Shown: positions 1 through 8,837 of the stretch, piece by piece | Layout: the number at the start of each line of letters is the position of its first letter | How positions within the stretch are numbered: the stretch's first letter is position 1 | IMG/VR virus record: IMGVR_UViG_3300026197_000008 | Span: 1-30,357 of that record | DNA from: a virus | DNA: 30,357 nucleotides | Direction: 5' to 3' (one strand) | Translations under genes and position numbers: made by a program | The notes under the pieces: generated by a model | Database searches by the model: none | The model's input: only the letters and a program-made list of their open reading frames with translations | What the model was told of the DNA's origin: nothing

Positions 1-163
1 AATAACCGTTACAGGGGATTTACGTTTATTGGTTTTAAACGGAATATGAAACGGGTTTAGTGATGCAAAATACCCTGAACCATTGTACCACCAGCCATGT
101 GTTACAATTTGCGCACTTGTAAACGTGGATGTTCCTGGCAACACCCCAATACCATAGCTTTTT
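1..163. repeat. Contig-end overlap, copy 1
   Basis: Identical to 30195-30357 except at base 127 (G here, C at 30321). It lies within the coding frame of the tail fibre, and both versions encode Ser (TCC/TCG). This indicates a circular or circularly permuted molecule assembled as a linear contig, as expected for headful packaging, rather than a terminal repeat placed between genes. Confidence 0.95.
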
Positions 164-1863
164 TCATAATAATATTGGCATTTTTGAATCATTTGATCGG
201 CAGTAATAACGCTAGGCGGTGCTGCTAACTCATTGGCTACAAGCGCACCTTCTTTAAAAATTATTTCATCAGGTGTGCCAGTTTCTGTCATGTTATCAAT
301 GGTGTAAATCACCACGCCAAGCGTCATCGCAGCGTTTGTACTGGCAGGTAATTGGAAATTATCAAATGTGATTGTATTTTCACCATTATCTAAATTATAA
401 ACCGCATCAATTGCAGGGCTTATTGCCGTCCAGTTAGCGGTAAATACTGGGTCTGAACCAGCCGACCACGTTAAAATAGGCTCATTGGCTGCAATTGTCG
501 GGCACGCACTTGCTCGATATATCAACCGAGCTTTCATGCGCAAGTTAGCCCCTGAGTTTTGTTTAACGGCTTTCAACTTAACAAAAAGACTCGCTTTATT
601 ATTCCATAAACCCCTAATCGTTTGCTCATCTATGTACTCAATTAACGCGAACTGATTGCTACTTGTGTTTGCTTTAACTGTAAATCCATAATTATCAGCA
701 AGTGCAGCGCGTCCAGTTTGAACGTTGTTACCTGTTGCGCTCGCTACAATATTTTGCTGTATGCAAATTAATTGGTCGGCAACATATTTATTCGTAGCCT
801 GTGCGGTAATCGTCGAACTTAAAAACTGAAAAGGATTTAATGAAAAATTATAACCGGTTAAAAAATTTTCTTTAGGCTGCAATTGTATCGAATCATAGTA
901 ATAATGAAATAACTGGTCAGTTTGACGCTCAATCGTGGTTTGCTCGTAATTAGCTGCATCCTCTAAATCACCCGCTACTAGCTGCAAACTAGTTACATCA
1001 AATTCTTGATTGACTCCAGAAGGCAGGTTAACCCTATATTCAATGTAAGCACTTGGCGGTGTGCCGGTATTTACTGAATCGGGTAGCGTTACAACACCTC
1101 TATATTCATCATACGAGGTATTAATTGTAATGTTTTCCAACGGCTCGCCTAGTAACGTGCCAATTGAATCGTATAACTGTGTATTTAATTCAAAGTTACC
1201 CGCACCAACCTTGGCCATTAATGACGCGCTTACATTTTTACCAGCCCATAAAACACCATTTTGGTCAAAACGTTGGTATATATACGATACATCCCACGAA
1301 GCAACATCAAATTTCATAGCATAAGAGGCATTAGTTTCGTTATTGCTTTGACTCTCGCTATACGTTTGCCTTGTAAGTGTTAACGTTCCTGTTCCCTCCA
1401 GGTGCACAAACCAACCAGGTGCAAATTCAAAATCATCAGGGTCAGTTGCTGATATAGTGTAAGTCTCAGGGAAATTAATCACCGCAAACTGAGGATTGCT
1501 TAACTGGTTATCTGTATTTAACGACACACTGGTTATAGGGGTATCGCCACCACCTGAACCACCACCATTAGGATTATAATTATCAATTAAATAAATTAAC
1601 GGGTCGCTGCTTGTGTTCCCCTGCCTTATCTCTAAGCGATAAGTTGTATCTGAATCAAAATACAAATTAACCGGTAACGTACCGTTACCTAAAAACTGCA
1701 CTGGGTTAGCGCGTGCCGTGCCTGTTGAATCTTGATAAATATTTGCGGGCAGATAGGGAATTGTTGGTTGCAAAACAAACAAGTAATACGTGTCGTCCAG
1801 TTGATTGCCATCCAAGTCAACTAATGACCAGATAGGGTTGCTTCCTCTTACAATTGTGCTCAT
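1..1863 (-). CDS. Tail fibre/tailspike protein, N-terminal 621 codons (gene continues at 30194-29949)
   Basis: The frame is open from ATG at 1863 to the window edge and resumes in phase at 30194, ending with TAA at 29949. Joined across the circular overlap it is about 702 aa. The first 110 residues (starting MSTIVRGSNPIWSLVDLDGN, with a YLPANIYQD stretch and an NGTLPVNLYFD stretch) resemble the virion-anchoring domain of podovirus tail fibres and spikes. A GGGSGGG linker follows, then beta-rich repeats and a C-terminal part containing QKCQYYYEKSYG, a pattern I know from receptor-binding ends of phage fibres. It lies directly after the probable ejection proteins, the place of the P22 gp9 tailspike. 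Expected role: adsorption to the host surface. No enzymatic motif was recognised. The assignment is by domain style and position. Confidence 0.75.
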   Translation of the reverse strand, partial: MSTIVRGSNPIWSLVDLDGNQLDDTYYLFVLQPTIPYLPANIYQDSTGTARANPVQFLGNGTLPVNLYFDSDTTYRLEIRQGNTSSDPLIYLIDNYNPNGGGSGGGDTPITSVSLNTDNQLSNPQFAVINFPETYTISATDPDDFEFAPGWFVHLEGTGTLTLTRQTYSESQSNNETNASYAMKFDVASWDVSYIYQRFDQNGVLWAGKNVSASLMAKVGAGNFELNTQLYDSIGTLLGEPLENITINTSYDEYRGVVTLPDSVNTGTPPSAYIEYRVNLPSGVNQEFDVTSLQLVAGDLEDAANYEQTTIERQTDQLFHYYYDSIQLQPKENFLTGYNFSLNPFQFLSSTITAQATNKYVADQLICIQQNIVASATGNNVQTGRAALADNYGFTVKANTSSNQFALIEYIDEQTIRGLWNNKASLFVKLKAVKQNSGANLRMKARLIYRASACPTIAANEPILTWSAGSDPVFTANWTAISPAIDAVYNLDNGENTITFDNFQLPASTNAAMTLGVVIYTIDNMTETGTPDEIIFKEGALVANELAAPPSVITADQMIQKCQYYYEKSYGIGVLPGTSTFTSAQIVTHGWWYNGSGYFASLNPFHIPFKTNKRKSPVTVI

Positions 1864-1872
1864 TAGTCCACC

Positions 1873-3699
1873 TTATAAAGTAAAAACTTTAAATAACTTG
1901 CTTTTTAATTTACCTGCCTTCTTTGCAGCAAATAACAAAGCACCATATTTTTCTGCTTGTTTTTTCGCCTCTTTCTTGTCAAGCCCCTTTTGTATCAATT
2001 GACGTTCAAGTTTTTTGACACGGGTTTGACTGTCTTTTAGATTTTTATAAGGCTTTTGTAACGCTGGGTTATCTTCTAAAAGCTGCCTAACCATTGCGTT
2101 AGGGGCTTTACTTGACTTGCTTAAAGCATCTGCACGCAAAGATTTTAAATATTTAACATCGTGTTTGTGCCCTGCATAATCACGTAACGCATCATGTAAA
2201 ACATCAGGAAACGTCTTTCCAATGTCACTATTAAGCACACTTACAATTTTTTGCGGCGACATATCAAGCACATTTTTATTCGCTAAATAATGCCTAGCCA
2301 TTGTGTTGCTCATTTTTTCATTCTCTAAGAGCTTATCTAATAGCTTTCGCGTGCCTGGCTGGTTTAATGCATTAAAATAATTATCCGGTACCACTTCTTT
2401 ACGTAACAAATTACGGGTCGGCGCATGAGTGTTTAACGGCGCAACATGATTTTTATAATAGACTTGCGCATCAGTAAACTTTTTTAACCCTTTCGTATCA
2501 AGTGACTTTTCAAACGCGGTTTTAACGTCGTCTTTAAGCTGATTAAGCGATTTACTTGCACTAACTAAATTCGATTTCAGTGGGTCGATCGAATTTCTTG
2601 CCTGTTCACTTAAATCAAACGATTTGTCACGAATTGCACGGTAAAGCTTTAAATAATCCTTAACACTGTGGGTTACTTCGGGCACTTCTGTTTTCATGCC
2701 CAGCTGCGTGTTCAGGGTGGGTTTTACTTCTGGTTGCTTTAGCGGTTCAATCAGTTTTTTTATTTCAGGCGCTAAATTTAGCACGCCCTCATTAATGCCA
2801 TGCGTGCGTTTGAGCTCATTAAAATTAATTTGTTCATCAATTGGCTGTTTACCATGCTCTTTTTCAAAAGAGCTATAACGCTCTTTACTTGTATTACGTA
2901 ACGCTTGCGCGACATCTTTAACATTAGAAACCAAGTCACCTCTGGCGCCTTCCATATCACCAAGCTGTAATTTATTTTCTAAATTGTTAGCTTTTTGCTC
3001 AACAAGTTGATTTTTTTTCTCAATTAATGAATCAATATTTCCAGTAAAGTCCTCACCTAATGATTCAGACTTGAGTTTTTCAGCTTCTTTAATTGGCTTT
3101 ATTTCTTCAATTTCTTTTTCAATTTTTCCGGGACGCTGCAAATCATCAATCATTTGCTTTAATGTATTTTGTGGTCTAGGCGTTTGTGTCTGAGCTGCAC
3201 CAGATGGAGGCGCTTCACCTTGAGCCGCACCAGATGAGGGCGTTGGTCTTTCTGCTGCACTCATTGGCTCTGAAAATTCACTTATGCCGCTTTTTAAGCG
3301 CCCAGCAATTTTAGGGGCTGCTGCTGGCAATCCCATTAGTAAGCCACTCATTAATTTTTCAGCGCCTGTAGGTGCTGGCGAAGTGGCTGTCCCATAAGCA
3401 AGTAACAAAGGAGCCGCACCGGCTCCGGTAGTTGATGCCGCGGCAATTGCTGGCACATCCGCGCCAATGCTGCCTAACAGTTGTCCTAAATTACCGGCAA
3501 AGTTCGGTGACACTTCTGGGGGGGGTGTAGTAGGATTACCCAGTGTTTTTATTTGATTAGCCCGTGATTCAAATGCTTTTTTGAGATTAGGCATAAAGCC
3601 TTCACGTGCATACCTAGCTTGCTGTTGGGCTTGCTGGTATTCTTCATCCGTAATCGGTGTGACCTCGCCAGTGTATCGATTAACTTTTTCAAATGGCAT
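1873..3699 (-). CDS. Probable ejection / internal virion protein (608 aa)
   Basis: Large protein directly upstream of the tail fibre, in the position of P22 gp16. Residues about 65-135 are rich in Gly, Ala and Leu with hydrophobic stretches (APLLLAYGTA, MSGLLMGLPAAAPKIAG) that could insert in or cross a membrane. Residues about 185-290 are charged and predicted by eye as coiled coil. The C-terminal third is Lys rich and helical. This layout (hydrophobic N-terminal part, long helical body, basic end) is usual for podovirus DNA-ejection proteins, which leave the capsid with the DNA and help it cross the envelope. No peptidase or lytic-transglycosylase motif was recognised. It begins one base beyond the end of the Gln-rich gene upstream, so the two are coupled. 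Function is inferred from order and composition. Confidence 0.55.
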   Translation of the reverse strand: MPFEKVNRYTGEVTPITDEEYQQAQQQARYAREGFMPNLKKAFESRANQIKTLGNPTTPPPEVSPNFAGNLGQLLGSIGADVPAIAAASTTGAGAAPLLLAYGTATSPAPTGAEKLMSGLLMGLPAAAPKIAGRLKSGISEFSEPMSAAERPTPSSGAAQGEAPPSGAAQTQTPRPQNTLKQMIDDLQRPGKIEKEIEEIKPIKEAEKLKSESLGEDFTGNIDSLIEKKNQLVEQKANNLENKLQLGDMEGARGDLVSNVKDVAQALRNTSKERYSSFEKEHGKQPIDEQINFNELKRTHGINEGVLNLAPEIKKLIEPLKQPEVKPTLNTQLGMKTEVPEVTHSVKDYLKLYRAIRDKSFDLSEQARNSIDPLKSNLVSASKSLNQLKDDVKTAFEKSLDTKGLKKFTDAQVYYKNHVAPLNTHAPTRNLLRKEVVPDNYFNALNQPGTRKLLDKLLENEKMSNTMARHYLANKNVLDMSPQKIVSVLNSDIGKTFPDVLHDALRDYAGHKHDVKYLKSLRADALSKSSKAPNAMVRQLLEDNPALQKPYKNLKDSQTRVKKLERQLIQKGLDKKEAKKQAEKYGALLFAAKKAGKLKSKLFKVFTL

Positions 3700-5043
3700 T
3701 TATTGACTCCTAGGACGTATTACGTATGCAGGGTTTTTTGGGTCTATAAACGTTTTATAGTAATCTGATACTTCTCCTTCAACACCTTTTGCAATCTGCT
3801 CACCACTTAATGCTTTAGCCGTAGCAAACGGGGTTTCACCGGGCTTTTTACCTTTTGATAATTTTTCTTGTGCTATCAATCTTGTTTTAGCTGTTTGCAA
3901 TGCTTCTTCAATGGCGTGTAGCTTTGCTTTTAAGGTAGTTTCATTATCTGATATGCTCGGCTTGTTTTGTTGAAGAATTGCATACTCGCGTTCCGTAAAT
4001 CGAGTATTTAGATTTTTAGCGCGCGTATTAACCAATTCATTTAACTTACCACGAATGTTAGCTAAATTTCTTTGGTGCATTTCATCACCTTTACCACTGA
4101 AAAAATCAAGATGATTTATTGTTTCTAATGGGTGCATATTTTGCATTATGGCACCGCCAACAAAACGCTTAAGCGGGTTGTTTGAAGTGAAATAATCAGC
4201 ACCTACACCAAAACGTTCGTTATATCCTAGGTTTTGCGCTTCTTGCTTATAATTCTTTAATGACTGGTTAATGTTTTCAACACTATCAAGCGCACTTTGC
4301 ACACCGTCAAACGCTGCACCTCGCGCTTCTTTTTCTTTAATTAATGATTTTTCTGTTTCTTTGTATGATTCAAGATTTCCTTTACTTTTGTCATCGTAAT
4401 AAGTCTTTAATTGATCGGATACCGTTTTATTAGGAAACATCATATTTAAACGCAACGCATTTTCAGGGGTCATCTTACCAAGCGGTGTGTCAATGACTGC
4501 CTGTTGAGGCGCCTGCTGTTGCATAGGCTGCTGTTGTTGCATAGGCTGCTGTTGTTGCTGCTCAGGCGTTGCAAACATCTGATTGCTTTGTAAAGTCTGC
4601 GGTGAAGGCTCTCCTTGTGCCTGTGCTTGACCGCCTACGCCCTGTTGCATGGACTGTTGCATGGCTTGCTGCATTTGTTGCATATAAGCAGCAGCAGCTT
4701 GGGGATCGTTTGCTCGCTTAGCTTGCGCAACTTTGTATTTTAGCAACTCAATATTCTGCTCATTTTGCTGCTTTTTAGCGGCCATATCTTGTTGACCAGA
4801 TTGCAATTGCTGCTGTATTTGCTGCATGCGCAACGGGTCAAATTGCTTTTGATGTTCCATTTGCTGTTGCATTTGCTGAATACGTAACGGGTCAAATTGC
4901 TTTTGCCGCTCAAACTGCTGTTTTTGTAAGCCAAGTTGCTGGTCAGCTAATTGCTTTTGCATTAACCTATCAAACAAATTTTGTGACGTAGCCGCTAAGC
5001 CACCGCCAAAATTCGCGCTTGGTAATGGTATCCCTGAACTCAT
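3700..5043 (-). CDS. Gln-rich probable ejection protein (447 aa)
   Basis: I place the start at ATG 5043 (MSSGIPLPSANFGG), 10 nt after the upstream gene stops and behind an AGGGGG-type ribosome site; a longer frame from 5085 would overlap the upstream gene. Residues about 25-175 are extremely rich in Gln with two tandem 18-residue repeats beginning KQFDPLR, followed by QQQQPM runs. The rest is charged and helical. It sits second in a run of three genes equivalent in position to P22 gp7, gp20 and gp16, so it is likely an internal virion protein ejected with the DNA. Gln-rich low-complexity regions are common in such proteins. There is no sequence motif proving the role. Confidence 0.5.
   Translation of the reverse strand: MSSGIPLPSANFGGGLAATSQNLFDRLMQKQLADQQLGLQKQQFERQKQFDPLRIQQMQQQMEHQKQFDPLRMQQIQQQLQSGQQDMAAKKQQNEQNIELLKYKVAQAKRANDPQAAAAYMQQMQQAMQQSMQQGVGGQAQAQGEPSPQTLQSNQMFATPEQQQQQPMQQQQPMQQQAPQQAVIDTPLGKMTPENALRLNMMFPNKTVSDQLKTYYDDKSKGNLESYKETEKSLIKEKEARGAAFDGVQSALDSVENINQSLKNYKQEAQNLGYNERFGVGADYFTSNNPLKRFVGGAIMQNMHPLETINHLDFFSGKGDEMHQRNLANIRGKLNELVNTRAKNLNTRFTEREYAILQQNKPSISDNETTLKAKLHAIEEALQTAKTRLIAQEKLSKGKKPGETPFATAKALSGEQIAKGVEGEVSDYYKTFIDPKNPAYVIRPRSQ
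4831..4906 (-). repeat. 54-bp tandem repeat encoding an 18-aa KQFDPLR unit
   Basis: The segment AACGGGTCAAATTGCTTTTG occurs at 4832 and again at 4886, a spacing of 54 bp, matching a repeated 18-residue unit in the Gln-rich protein. The copies differ slightly, so this is an older in-frame duplication. Confidence 0.7.
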
Positions 5044-5053
5044 ATCATGCCCC

Positions 5054-5602
5054 CTATGGCTTCCACGCCCCACGACCAAAACCACCAGTACCCATACCGC
5101 CAGTTAAATAACTACCAGCCAAATTAAGCCCTGTATTTACTAAATTACCAAACATTTGACCGGGTGCATTGGTTTTACCATACTCCGTCTCAGCCATTGG
5201 TTTCGACATGCTCGCGCCTGTGTTATACATATTCTGTCCAATGCCTGCGCCTGTTTTGTACATATCCATTAAGTTACTAAGGTATTGCTGCCGATCAGCC
5301 GACCCTATTCGACTTGTGCCCGCTTGAATGGCTTGTAAAGCAGGTGTTGACCCCATTAATCCCATGCTGCTAGCCGCGTTTAAACCGCCTTGCGTGGCTT
5401 TTTGTTCCATCTGCTTAGCATACGGGCTTTCCTCGTAACCTTGCGCCCACTTTGATTGCAGCGCCTCAGGGTCAAGTAAATTCTTCATCGCCCCTTGCAA
5501 ACCCTGCTGCGCATCTAACCCACCTTGATAATAAGGTTGGTACTTCTTTTGCGCTTCTTCATAGCCCCTTTCAGGGTGCAACCAACTTGAAAACATGCTC
5601 AT
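5054..5602 (-). CDS. Small virion protein, probable ejection protein (182 aa)
   Basis: The start is ATG 5602 behind AGAGG with 7-nt spacing; an upstream TTG at 5608 is less likely. The protein begins MSMFSSWLHPERGYEEAQKK, contains a helical, Gln- and Ala-rich middle, and ends in a Gly/Met-rich tail with a weakly hydrophobic segment (NTGLNLAGSYLTGG). Its size and place as the first of three genes before the tail fibre match P22 gp7, a small ejected protein. No catalytic motif was seen. The role rests on position and composition. Confidence 0.45.
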   Translation of the reverse strand: MSMFSSWLHPERGYEEAQKKYQPYYQGGLDAQQGLQGAMKNLLDPEALQSKWAQGYEESPYAKQMEQKATQGGLNAASSMGLMGSTPALQAIQAGTSRIGSADRQQYLSNLMDMYKTGAGIGQNMYNTGASMSKPMAETEYGKTNAPGQMFGNLVNTGLNLAGSYLTGGMGTGGFGRGAWKP

Positions 5603-5614
5603 AAACAAACCTCT

Positions 5615-6055
5615 TTAAGTAATTGTGAACCCACTAGTTGAATAATGCCTTGCTACCCATAATGACCCCTCAGTAACACACATTACACTAATGCAATCAT
5701 ATCGATTAGTTGACGCAACGCTAGTACTTGCTGATGAACCTAACACCTGCACCGTCTGGCTATTTGTCGCTAACACCCAGCCACCTGCACCCTTACCAAC
5801 TATTTCAATCACCGAGCCAACAGGCGCCGATGGCAATGTAATCGTTGTTGTTGATGCATTATTAATAATGTACAGGCTATTGGTTGCCCCAGTTTTTGCT
5901 GTGCTTGTCTCAACTGTCGAACTAACCGTGTTTTGCTCAATTTCAATAAATGCACCATTAACCACATCAATAGTATTGTGTAGCCATGTGTTGAACTCAT
6001 TTTCAAATTCATCAATGACCGGTGTTGTGTTTAAACGGGATAGCTCTAACGCCAT
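5615..6055 (-). CDS. Small virion protein in the tail-needle position (146 aa)
   Basis: The ATG overlaps the stop of the gp10-like gene upstream as TAATG, so translation is coupled. Residues 1-50 look helical (DEFENEFNTWLHNTIDVVNG); residues 60-146 are Thr/Ser/Val rich and beta-like, with a GKGAGGWVLATNSQTVQVLG stretch found in many phage virion proteins. P22 encodes its tail needle (gp26) immediately after gp10, and a helix followed by a C-terminal knob is the layout of some needles. There is no clear sequence match to gp26, so needle, tail plug or decoration protein are all possible. Confidence 0.45.
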   Translation of the reverse strand: MALELSRLNTTPVIDEFENEFNTWLHNTIDVVNGAFIEIEQNTVSSTVETSTAKTGATNSLYIINNASTTTITLPSAPVGSVIEIVGKGAGGWVLATNSQTVQVLGSSASTSVASTNRYDCISVMCVTEGSLWVARHYSTSGFTIT

Positions 6056-7851
6056 TAGTTAGCCCCTCCACTTGAACGCCTTAAGTTTTGCGCACCGCCT
6101 AAGATAACTATAGGACATGGCGCAACACACACAAGCTTATAAACACGGTTTCTTGATGCACCCAGCTCATACCACCGCATGCGCCATCGGTAATTACCTA
6201 GCGGGCTAAATTCACGCTTATCACACGATTCAAACGTAATACCACCATCGTCACTTAAAAAAAGCTCAATGTGCGGCTTAAATAAGTTGCGGTAATTTAT
6301 CTCATCAATTGCAGGGGTGTCTGTGCCGTCAACCTCAATAAAAATGGGATTATCTACAGTACTGTCTTCCGCCTCAATGTAAGTGGGGTTGTCTGGGTCG
6401 GAATCTTCCGTTATTAAATAAACCGTATTCTTAAACGCCCCTTGATATTTGTAAAAGGTCTGACTTCCAAACACAAAATCAATTTCAATGTAATCAGTAA
6501 TGAATTCACTATAATCTTTCTCATAAATTTGAGGAGTAACTAACTCGTAGCGCATTGGGTAAGCTATGTAGGCGTCATCTGCTTGATTGTCATCCTGCAA
6601 AGGGTTTCGTACCTCATTCGTGTACGTAAGCCCGCTTAGCTCGTATATCGTGCCCTCACCATCGACAGTGACCAAATGCTTGTTATTGTAGAAAACGTGA
6701 CGTTCAGCCTTGTTACGTGTTCCATCGTATTCAATAACACGGCTCCACGTCTTAGTATTAAAATTATACTCTAATGCGCTGGCGCTATCGGCTAACGTTT
6801 CACTACCAAAATCAAATAACGCTTCATTACTAAAACGATACAGCAATGTATTTTCATACTCATATAGAAACCCATTGCTATTACTGACTAAAAAGTCAGC
6901 GGTCGTTTCATCTTGTGCATTAGCGGTAAGTAATACGTCTACCGCTTGACTTGAAATATTTTCAGGTCGCTGCCCCGTGCTAGTCATAATCGATACTAAC
7001 CCATTACGGTTTTTACTTAACCATGTAACACGGCCAAAGTTCACATCCAAACTAAAAGGGTCAGCAATGCCATAATCCCAGTTATAAGAAGTGTTCAACT
7101 TCCACGGGAATTCAGCCGTTTCCCCCGCTACGGTTATGCGAGTCGGTATATTCGCCCAAATATCTGTTGTGTAATCAGTGAATATATATAACTGGTTATT
7201 AAGCACAGCAAATTGACGAACAATACCACTCGCCCTCGCAAATAGTGGCGCGTCATTGATTGCAAAAACATTTTCAGTGGCGCCAGATAGATTAATGGTT
7301 GTTAACGCAAATTGCGGACTGTCTTTCGTGCTAACAACAAATCGGTTACCAAATGACGCAACAAAGGTTGGGTTATTGGGCAATGTCGCGCTGTTTGCCC
7401 CACTTCTAACCGCTGCAGATACATTTGTAAGCGTGCTATTCCCGCCTTTTTCATTGATGAGCCATAAATCCGTCCCATCAGCGAAAAGGCATTTGACTTC
7501 ATCGCCAACCGGTAAAAAATCAAACCATATATTATCGTTATTGCTTATAAAATTGCTGGTATTGGTTAAGCGGCGCAAGTTGTATCTGCTATCAACGCGA
7601 TAAACGTCAACATCAACAAAAACATAAACGTAATCAATGCTTTTAAATACGGCTCTAGGCTGCTTATCAAAAATAAGTCGGTTTCTATTGAGAAAGCGAA
7701 CATGCTTGCGACCCAATGCCGGATAAAGTGCTTGTTGTCGCTTGCTGACCTCATTTTGCACTGCATAGAAATTAGCGCAGTCCATCGAGCCAAATTGGTC
7801 AAACCGCTGCTTATCAAATGCGCAAAATATCGGTAAATCTTTGATTGGCAT
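6055..7851 (-). CDS. P22 gp10-like packaged-DNA stabilisation / tail hub protein (598 aa)
   Basis: The N-terminus MPIKDLPI matches the start style of P22 gp10 (MPIQQLP), followed by a beta-rich protein with repeated hydrophobic strands (YVYVFVDVDVYRV, NNQLYIFTDYTTDIWAN) as in gp10. The family closes the portal channel after packaging and carries the needle and spikes. This copy is longer than P22 gp10 (472 aa); an acidic segment around residues 480-515 (EDSDPDNPTYIEAEDS) looks like an insertion. It follows the adaptor gene with a shared base at 7851 and overlaps the next gene by one base. The call rests on N-terminus, fold pattern and gene order. Confidence 0.75.
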   Translation of the reverse strand: MPIKDLPIFCAFDKQRFDQFGSMDCANFYAVQNEVSKRQQALYPALGRKHVRFLNRNRLIFDKQPRAVFKSIDYVYVFVDVDVYRVDSRYNLRRLTNTSNFISNNDNIWFDFLPVGDEVKCLFADGTDLWLINEKGGNSTLTNVSAAVRSGANSATLPNNPTFVASFGNRFVVSTKDSPQFALTTINLSGATENVFAINDAPLFARASGIVRQFAVLNNQLYIFTDYTTDIWANIPTRITVAGETAEFPWKLNTSYNWDYGIADPFSLDVNFGRVTWLSKNRNGLVSIMTSTGQRPENISSQAVDVLLTANAQDETTADFLVSNSNGFLYEYENTLLYRFSNEALFDFGSETLADSASALEYNFNTKTWSRVIEYDGTRNKAERHVFYNNKHLVTVDGEGTIYELSGLTYTNEVRNPLQDDNQADDAYIAYPMRYELVTPQIYEKDYSEFITDYIEIDFVFGSQTFYKYQGAFKNTVYLITEDSDPDNPTYIEAEDSTVDNPIFIEVDGTDTPAIDEINYRNLFKPHIELFLSDDGGITFESCDKREFSPLGNYRWRMRWYELGASRNRVYKLVCVAPCPIVILGGAQNLRRSSGGAN

Positions 7852-8567
7852 TATAGGCCGCTCCTCAATCGATCAGCGCCATTCAAATTCGCTGTATCAG
7901 AACGCTTAATATCTAAATTAATCTCGCTCGCGCTTTCCATTACGTATTTAGCATCCGTTAGCATCTGCTCAAGCGTCCCTGTCCATGCCTCCGCACGGCC
8001 TTTGTACATCGCGATATCCTTTGCCAACGCAAACAGCAAATAACGCTTGTAGTAATCAGGGATAATTGACATGTTATCGTTACTTGTTAACGTGCTGAGT
8101 TGAAACTTGGCACGCACATTAAGCGTGTAAGCCTTGCTAGGCGCAGGGTATAAAATTAAATTAGTTGTTTCTATGGCAGGCTGCACAATGACATAACGCG
8201 GCAAACCGGTAAGTGGCGAATACTTAAATGAGCTATTAAACTGTGAGTTAAGTATTTGCATAAGCGGGTAATCAACGTCATCACTTTCAACCCATGCATC
8301 ATTAAGGTTACTTAGCCTACCGACTGTAAGATCAGGAGTTGGCGTGACCGTGGCATCTCCCGTGCTTATCGTGCCTTGGCCTGCGATAACCGCTAATTGC
8401 ACTTGCTTGGGCACAGTAATGAGTAATCCTGTCGACGCGTACGACTGCAAAAGCTGGTTAAGCACAGTTATACCTAAGCTTAAATCGTCACCGTGTAATG
8501 CTTGCGTGGGGTTTGCTGCGCTTATCAATCGGTAACTTTGTCGTATAAACTCGCGTACTGTAGACAT
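7851..8567 (-). CDS. Head-tail adaptor, P22 gp4-like position (238 aa)
   Basis: Starts at ATG 8567 behind AAGGAA with good spacing. The N-terminus STVREFIRQSYRLISAANPTQ and the helices around LGITVLNQLLQSYASTGLL are typical of small adaptor proteins that dock beneath the portal. The middle is beta rich and includes LPRYVIVQPAIE, and the C-terminus is helical (YYKRYLLFALAKDIAMYKG). It lies between coat and gp10-like genes, as gp4 does in P22, but is longer than gp4 (166 aa). Expected role: first ring below the portal. I recognise the type rather than a precise match. Confidence 0.6.
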   Translation of the reverse strand: MSTVREFIRQSYRLISAANPTQALHGDDLSLGITVLNQLLQSYASTGLLITVPKQVQLAVIAGQGTISTGDATVTPTPDLTVGRLSNLNDAWVESDDVDYPLMQILNSQFNSSFKYSPLTGLPRYVIVQPAIETTNLILYPAPSKAYTLNVRAKFQLSTLTSNDNMSIIPDYYKRYLLFALAKDIAMYKGRAEAWTGTLEQMLTDAKYVMESASEINLDIKRSDTANLNGADRLRSGL

Positions 8568-8570
8568 GGC

Positions 8571-8789
8571 TTATTCCTTAGTTTTAGTGCGTCGCTTGGG
8601 CTTTTGCTCTTGCGCTTGTTCTACCGTATCAAACCATAGCCCTGTTGCGACACACGCTTGATATTCTTTCCAGCTATTAACTAACTTTTTATCGTCTTTG
8701 CTGTATATATACGTTCTAAAGTGCTCTTGTGGCACCATCTTGCCCATGTATTCAACGCGCGGTAAGTTTTTTTTTTCTTTAGGGTACAT
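8571..8789 (-). CDS. Small conserved-looking phage protein (72 aa), function unknown
   Basis: Lys-rich protein (MYPKEKKNLPRVEYMG) with a central segment SWKEYQACVATGLWFDTVEQA and a basic tail. Its ribosome site (TAAGG) lies right after the terminator that follows the coat gene, and it ends just before the adaptor gene, so it belongs to the head-completion group. No motif was recognised; a head-completion or assembly cofactor is possible. Confidence 0.6.
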   Translation of the reverse strand: MYPKEKKNLPRVEYMGKMVPQEHFRTYIYSKDDKKLVNSWKEYQACVATGLWFDTVEQAQEQKPKRRTKTKE

Positions 8790-8800
8790 TGTTAGCCTTA

Positions 8801-8828
8801 AATTAAAAGGGGGGCTTAACGCCCCCTT
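8801..8828 (-). terminator. Intrinsic terminator after the coat gene
   Basis: On the minus strand a GC-rich hairpin (GGGGGC, loop GTTAA, GCCCCC) is followed by CTTTTAATTT. It lies 10 nt after the coat stop codon and before the 72-aa gene, so it probably reduces transcription into the head-completion and tail genes. Confidence 0.8.
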
Positions 8829-8837
8829 GATGGTTGC

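Noticed and set aside
1-163. Direct terminal repeat of a linear genome
   Set aside because: The repeat lies inside a coding frame that is restored by joining the ends, and a P22-like terminase predicts headful packaging; an assembly overlap is the simpler reading.
4500-4700. Short CAG/CTG-like repeats as a CRISPR or tandem array
   Set aside because: They are Gln codons of the Gln-rich virion protein without regular spacers.
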